This document shows, in pieces, positions 59,228 to 64,000 of a DNA stretch of 64,000 nucleotides; the first letter of the stretch is position 1; every line of letters begins with the position of its first letter. The notes under the pieces were generated by a model. The model did not search any database. It was not told where the DNA came from and worked only from the letters and a program-made list of their open reading frames with translations. The DNA is from Episyrphus balteatus (Eukaryota > Arthropoda > Insecta > Diptera > Syrphidae). Location of the stretch: positions 124,462,028-124,526,027 of the forward strand of contig NC_079136.1 in the NCBI RefSeq assembly GCF_945859705.1. The letters run 5' to 3'. A program made the translations under genes and the position numbers.

Positions 59228-60710
59228 GTAAGTACACTTTAAAATCGAGACTTGTTCTTTATTCCTATCTTTCAGTTCACAGTATGTTTGACAGGAATAT
59301 GAATTCATGAAAAAAAGTTATAAAAAAAAAACTACATTTTACAAATTAAAAAAACCAAATACGATCCACAAATGATTCTTCGTTAATTTTAAAATATTTT
59401 ATTTTGTGTGATGAAAGAATTAAAATCTACAATAATAAACAAATACGTTCCACAAAGAACCTTTGGGTTATCTGTTTTTAAATGACAGCAAAATGAACAT
59501 CAATAATAAGAAAGCGAATACGTTCCACAATAACCTCTTCTGATAATTGTTAAAATTTCATTTTATTTAATAAAAAAATAAATTTTAAAAATTATTTGTA
59601 AAGAAAATAAAATACGTTCCACAAGAAGCTACATTGGGTATTTTTTTCATTAAAAGTCATTTAAATGCAATATTTATTCATAAGTTAAATCTGTGTTCCA
59701 AAGATTTCCTGAGAGATTTGTATCTTTCACAAAAATTTTCTGGTCAATATTTTTATTGAATTTTATCAAGAAACAACTACTACGACGACTTGTAGATGAA
59801 AAAGTTGTTCTTGAATTTGGGTTTTCAACTTAACTTATCAATGCACAACTAATCATAGGACAAGTCATCCAATGGGAACACAAGAAAAATTTACCACTCA
59901 AAAACTAATATATTCCACAAAGGTCTTGTTGATAAAAAATCGAAAAAATAATACCTTCTATAAACTTAAATTGCAAATATGGCTGGTTATATATTGTGGA
60001 ATGCATTTATTTATTATATACTAGAAGTGAATGCAATGATTCAGTAAAAAAAAAAATACTTTCCACAAAGATTTATTAAGAAAATGTCACGTTATTCTTT
60101 GTGGAGTGTATTCATTTTTCATTTCAATGAAGAGAATTAAGTACTAGGCATAAAAAGGTAAGTACAAAGCAATATTAAGCATACTTAGAAGGGATATATT
60201 GTGGAATGCATTTAAAATTTCATTTCCCGAAATAAATACAAAACGAAATCATTGATATCGAAGAGGGAAAAGTTGTGGAACGTATTCATCTTAATCTTAA
60301 TTCTGACAAAAGGAAAAGGTTAAGGTGAAATTTTTAATTCTTTTTTGTTAAACATACTGTTTTCGAAGAATATTTACTCTACTTATCTCGCAAATCCACT
60401 TTTCCATCCGAAATGAAGTGGAGACACTACCTATACTTGGATGAGAATCTTCGATAATGATAACTAAGGTAACGAGCATACCTAGATAAAATTGGTGGAT
60501 TGGGGAAGAGAGGAATATCGAGCTTGAAAGGCGTTGTTGTCGCCAAATCGTGCCTTGCCGTGATGCTGCGAGATGATAACGAAAAGAGGACTAAACCTCC
60601 ACCACACCGACACACCGGAGTCATTTTAGATGTTTTACATAATTTTTATGGCATTTTTCTTTTTTGTTCTAACAACATCCACTCATCTCTCTCTCTCTCT
60701 ATCTTTATAG
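59228..60710 (+). other. Intron, 1483 bp, with motif cluster 3
   Basis: GT-AG, phase 2. Exact motif copies: TACGTTCCAC at 59444, 59519 and 59613, and GTGGAACGTA at 60275. Variants: TACGATCCAC 59360, TATTCCAC 59912, GTGGAATGCA near 59995 and 60202, GTGGAGTGTA 60111. A (CT)n run lies just before the acceptor (60688-60700). Confidence 0.8.
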
Positions 60711-60813
60711 ATGGGTAGCTGATGAATGGAGCCCGTGCAGTCGTCTTTGTGGACCTGGTTATCGAGAACGAATGGTTGTGTGTGCGGAGGAAACAAATGG
60801 CATTAAAACCAGG
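60711..60813 (+). CDS. nolo: ADAMTSL-like protein, exon: next TSP1 module, first half
   Basis: The acceptor TTATAG|A completes the Lys codon from the previous exon. Then comes WVADEWSPCSRLCGPGYRER, a textbook TSP1 start (W..W.PCS..CG.G..R), then VVCAEETNGIKTR. The two tryptophans, CS..CG and the Arg layer of the TSP1 fold are present. The donor is AGG|GTGAGA, phase 0. Within ADAMTSL1/3 this aligns with the RWEATPWTACSSSCGGG module. Confidence 0.92.
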
Positions 60814-60965
60814 GTGAGAGATACTATCCAACAACCAGCAAAATTGTGTGGAACTTGTCCTATCCCATATCTTTTATCCATCCCGCACAGTTACCTACTA
60901 TTTACTTAATTGCACTATGCACTCTCTTTGTACAAATGCCATTGTAGTTTTCGTTTTCCCAACAG
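60814..60965 (+). other. Intron, 152 bp
   Basis: Short GT-AG intron (GTGAGA...CAACAG), phase 0, the size class common in insects. Confidence 0.85.
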
Positions 60966-61061
60966 GTTCCAGACATCGTATGCCGAACAGCCAAACCGCC
61001 AACTCAAGAGTCTTGTATGGTACAGGAGTGTCCCAAGTGGAAGGTCGAGGAATGGTCTGGG
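60966..61061 (+). CDS. nolo: ADAMTSL-like protein, exon: end of TSP1 and start of the next
   Basis: 32 codons: VPDIVCRTAKPPTQESCMVQ, then ECPKWKVEEWSG. VPD..CR...KP.TQ.SC...ECP closes the TSP1 module begun in the previous exon. KWKVEEWSG opens another (human ADAMTSL3 has CPKWLAQEWSPC). The donor is GGG|GTAAGT, phase 0. The cysteines of the following module are not in the window, so the gene continues beyond 64 kb or after an intron of more than 2.9 kb. Confidence 0.92.
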
Positions 61062-62905
61062 GTAAGTTTTCTAGAATCATCTTCTTGTTTTTTTGTTTTT
61101 TTTTTTTTTTCGTAGCTGTCTTTCTTGTCTTCTTCGTCTTCGCCTTCCATCTCTTCTCTGAATGTGTGTAGATCTTTATTTAGTTTTTGGTTTGTTATAA
61201 AGTGTTCGCACACCCATGAGCCATGATGGTTGTGGATGGTAGAGCATATTGCACTGCATGGCTTGCACTGAAACAGGCTTTGTGTCTAGAAAACGGATGG
61301 GACGGTAATGATGAGGGGGGAGAACGATCCACACTTTTCTTGAAAAAGAGTAAAAACGAAAAAAAGAATAGCTCCAATTCCATAGCAATGCCTTAAGTGC
61401 ACACAGCACATTCACACGGCGCACATGTTCGCTCGAGCGTTCATGAAAAGTAAATGTTTCTTGGAATTTTCTCATATTCCTTCAATTTTATTTATATCCT
61501 TCGAGAGAGAGTCAGAGTTGGGTAAGATTGGTGGATTCTATTGGATTCGAGTTTCGGTAGTAGCAGAAGCAGCAGCAAACAAGCGGATGTAAGCATAGCT
61601 CTGTGGGTCGTTCTCGTCCTGTGCTAGAAGAACATTATGGAACACAGAGACGCGATAGAAAGAACACAAGTGAAAATAAAAACAAAGTACATGTAGTAAG
61701 ATGTTTATGGGATTGAAAGTGGGTGGCACAGTGGGAAGTTGGGAAGTTTTTGGGAGGTGCACTGGGGAGAAGATCCTTTTGAAAAGAAAAAGCCTTTCGC
61801 AGTTCGTTATTTCAGCGCGCACGGCACGTGATTTTTCAGAACCTAATTTAACAGTAATTCAGTTTTTATTTTGTTTGTATAGTTCCTTTTTTTTTGTTTT
61901 GTTTTCACTTTTTATTTTTGTATAGTTGTTGCCGTTGCTTTAAGGTTAAAGGTAGGATACTGGTTGAAGTCTTAGATATGTTGTACTTGTACACAAATGA
62001 GTATAGGATGCTCATTTTTAGTGTTTTTTTTGTTTCTTTTTTTTTTGTATTTATTTCCACAACGCGGATACAAGACAATAATGTTGAAGTGATGGCGGCA
62101 CGAGAAAACAGTGGAGTATAGTTTTGTAGAATATAGTCTTTCGCTGAAAACAGTTTATAGTTGGGTGCTTGTAAGATACAACTAGGTACCTTCTATATAT
62201 AGGATAGATAGTTCAAGGTAGGACGTAGATGAGTTTAAAAATTTGTATTGGTTGGCAGGAAGTTCCTCAGGTATACCTATAGACATCAGTTTTAACATTG
62301 TTTGTATAGTTGGTACAACTTATAGGAGTGTGGAGTGCTTACCTCTGTCTATGTTTTATGGTTACGGTTTATGTGTTTCCAAGAAAAATGAACAATATTA
62401 GAAAGTGGAGTGTTTAAGTAGTTTGATGTTAAGAGACTTTCAGTTTTATAAGAAATCGTTTCGAAGAAATCGAATGACATTGAAATTAGAGAGAAATTCA
62501 ATTTGTCAAATATAGAACGAATGCATTCCACACTTCAGTTAAGTTAAGTTTTTTTTTTGAGAATAAATCTGAAGATTTGTGGAAGAAATTTTGTGAATTA
62601 CTTTAATTTAGAATCATTTACATGTTGTGGAACGTATCTGAAAAATGAAATTTTACCTTTTTATCATTATTTCAAATTTGAACAGAAAATGTGTAATGCA
62701 TAAATCTTGATTTTAAGATGGCTATTTTATATTAAAAAATCATGCTCATTCGGACTGGGTATCAGGGCTAAAAATTACAAAAAAAAAAAAAAAAAATTGA
62801 TACCTACCTAAACAAAATTCAGTGCATTTATGAAATATATAAAAATAAGGCTCTTAATTATTCAACTTTTTCTTTAGCAGCAACATTCTGTAGAATAATA
62901 AACGA
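61062..62905 (+). other. Start of the next intron
   Basis: Begins GTAAGT. No acceptor followed by a TSP1 sequence was found up to the window end. It contains TGCATTCCAC at 62523 and an exact GTGGAACGTA at 62627. Open frames at 61176-62121 are not recognisable. Confidence 0.6.
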
Positions 62906-63870
62906 ATCCGTAACAAAAGTGTGAAAACAAAAAGTATTCACGACTTTTTGTATTAGGTAGGAAAGTATGAACAGATAAAAGTATTCAAGGAAAAAAGTAT
63001 GCGCGACAAAAGTTCGAAAAATGGAAAACTATTATTTTGACTGGGTTTTGATCTGGCAATAGTTACAAAGAGAAATGAGAATTTGCGAAAACAAATGTGT
63101 CGATGGACAATTCTGATTGGTCAAGAAAGAATAAATAGACGAACTTATTGTTAGATAGGGCTGGGGTCTCAGAAAAAAGAGAGTATACAGAAATATTTAT
63201 TCATAATGATAGGAGGTCTAAATTTAATTTTCAGTCTCGCAGCTGCGATGAGCGAGGCAAGGTTAAGAGTGAGAATAAATAGACGAATTTATTGTTAGAT
63301 AGGGCTGGGCGCTGGGGTCTCAGAAAAAAGAGAGTATAGTATACAGAAATATTTATTCATAAGGATAGGAGGTCTAAATTAAATTTTCAGTCTCGCAGCT
63401 GCGATGAGCGAGGCGAAGAGTGCGCTCGATTTTTTTTTATCCGTAACAATAGTGTGAAAACAAAAAGTATTCTCGACTTTTAGTATTAAGTAGGAAAGTA
63501 TGAACAGATAAAAGTATTCAAGGAAAAAAGTATGCGCCACAAAAGTTCGAAAAATGGAAAATTATTATTTTGACTGGGTTTTGTAAGAGTGAGAATAAAT
63601 AGACGAATTTATAGTTAGATATTGCTGGGGTCTCAGAAAAAAAGAGAGTATAGTATACAGAAATATTTATTCATAAGGATAGGAGGTCTAAATTTAATTT
63701 TCAGTCTCGCAGCTGCGATGAGCGAGGCAAGGTAGAGTGAGAATAAATAGACGAATTTATTGTTAGATAGGGCTGGGGTCTCAGAAAAAAAGAGAGTATA
63801 CAGAAATATTTTTTCGTAAGGATAGGAGGTCAAAATTTAATTTTCAGTCCCGCAGCTGCGATGAGCGAGT
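62906..63870. repeat. Two-part higher-order tandem repeat with palindrome TCGCAGCTGCGA
   Basis: Module A (about 145 bp, ATCCGTAACAAAAGTGTG to TTTTGACTGGGTTTTG) occurs at 62906-63049 and 63439-63583. Module B (about 135-145 bp, GAGAATAAATAGACGAA to GCTGCGATGAGCGAG) occurs at 63129-63258, 63271-63414, 63591-63728 and 63739-63869. Order A-B-B-A-B-B. Three B copies carry the perfect 12-bp palindrome TCGCAGCTGCGA (63237, 63393, 63707); the fourth has one changed base. Copies are close in sequence, so the array is young. B has short open frames on the - strand only. Confidence 0.9.
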
Positions 63871-64000
63871 GCGGAGTGTTGGAGTGCGCGAGATAATTAG
63901 TCCTTTGAAATGTTGCAAAATTTTGACCGAACCTTGCATTTTAGGTAGGACAAGATTTTTTTGTTTTGATGTGTAGAGTAGGTTAATGGGAGTATACAAA

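Overview
This is eukaryotic DNA: AT-rich, full of homopolymers, with GT-AG introns, satellites and transposable elements. The gene content points to an insect, most likely a fly (Diptera). The evidence is five in-phase exons of an ADAMTS-like (punctin/nolo-type) secreted matrix protein on the + strand and an insect-type BEL/Pao retrotransposon. There is no bacterial-style coding. Almost everything else is intron or intergenic DNA shaped by repeats.

Layout. 0-1.1 kb: two small minisatellites. 3.0-4.15 kb: an unclassified repeat, present inverted at 38.3-39.15 kb and in part at 41.8-42.5 kb. 6.2-14.9 kb: a huge minisatellite of about 790 copies of an 11-bp unit, with higher-order structure; it is open in several frames on both strands only because of its unit length. 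21.3-24.3 kb: two inverted copies of a 431-bp terminal-inverted-repeat element that carries a tRNA-like Pol III promoter core. 25.8-26.6 kb: a foldback element. 26.76-36.25 kb: a complete, young BEL/Pao LTR retrotransposon on the - strand with 1.73-kb LTRs, a 4-bp target duplication, an intact gag-pol frame and an extra 200-aa frame. 39.4-39.85, 44.55-45.1, 47.66-47.85 and 62.9-63.9 kb: further small tandem repeat families. 46.8-61.1 kb: the ADAMTSL-like exons.

The ADAMTSL exons (46806-46992, 50760-50904, 59098-59227, 60711-60813, 60966-61061) encode the end of the cysteine-rich region, then one TSP1 module, a second one, and the start of a third. All splice phases agree. The second exon has an in-frame TGA where the family has the conserved Trp of the TSP1 module. 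The exons for the N-terminus (signal peptide, first TSP1) and the C-terminus were not found and probably lie outside the window. If the 5' exons lie upstream, the large satellite and the BEL element sit in its introns or 5' flank.

The most unusual signal is a dispersed short motif, GTGGAACGTA / TACGTTCCAC. I count 18 exact copies on the two strands plus many one- or two-base variants. They are concentrated in the ADAMTSL introns and in a 78-bp tandem array at 39.4-39.8 kb, and sit in sequence that otherwise does not look related. About 0.1 copy would be expected by chance.
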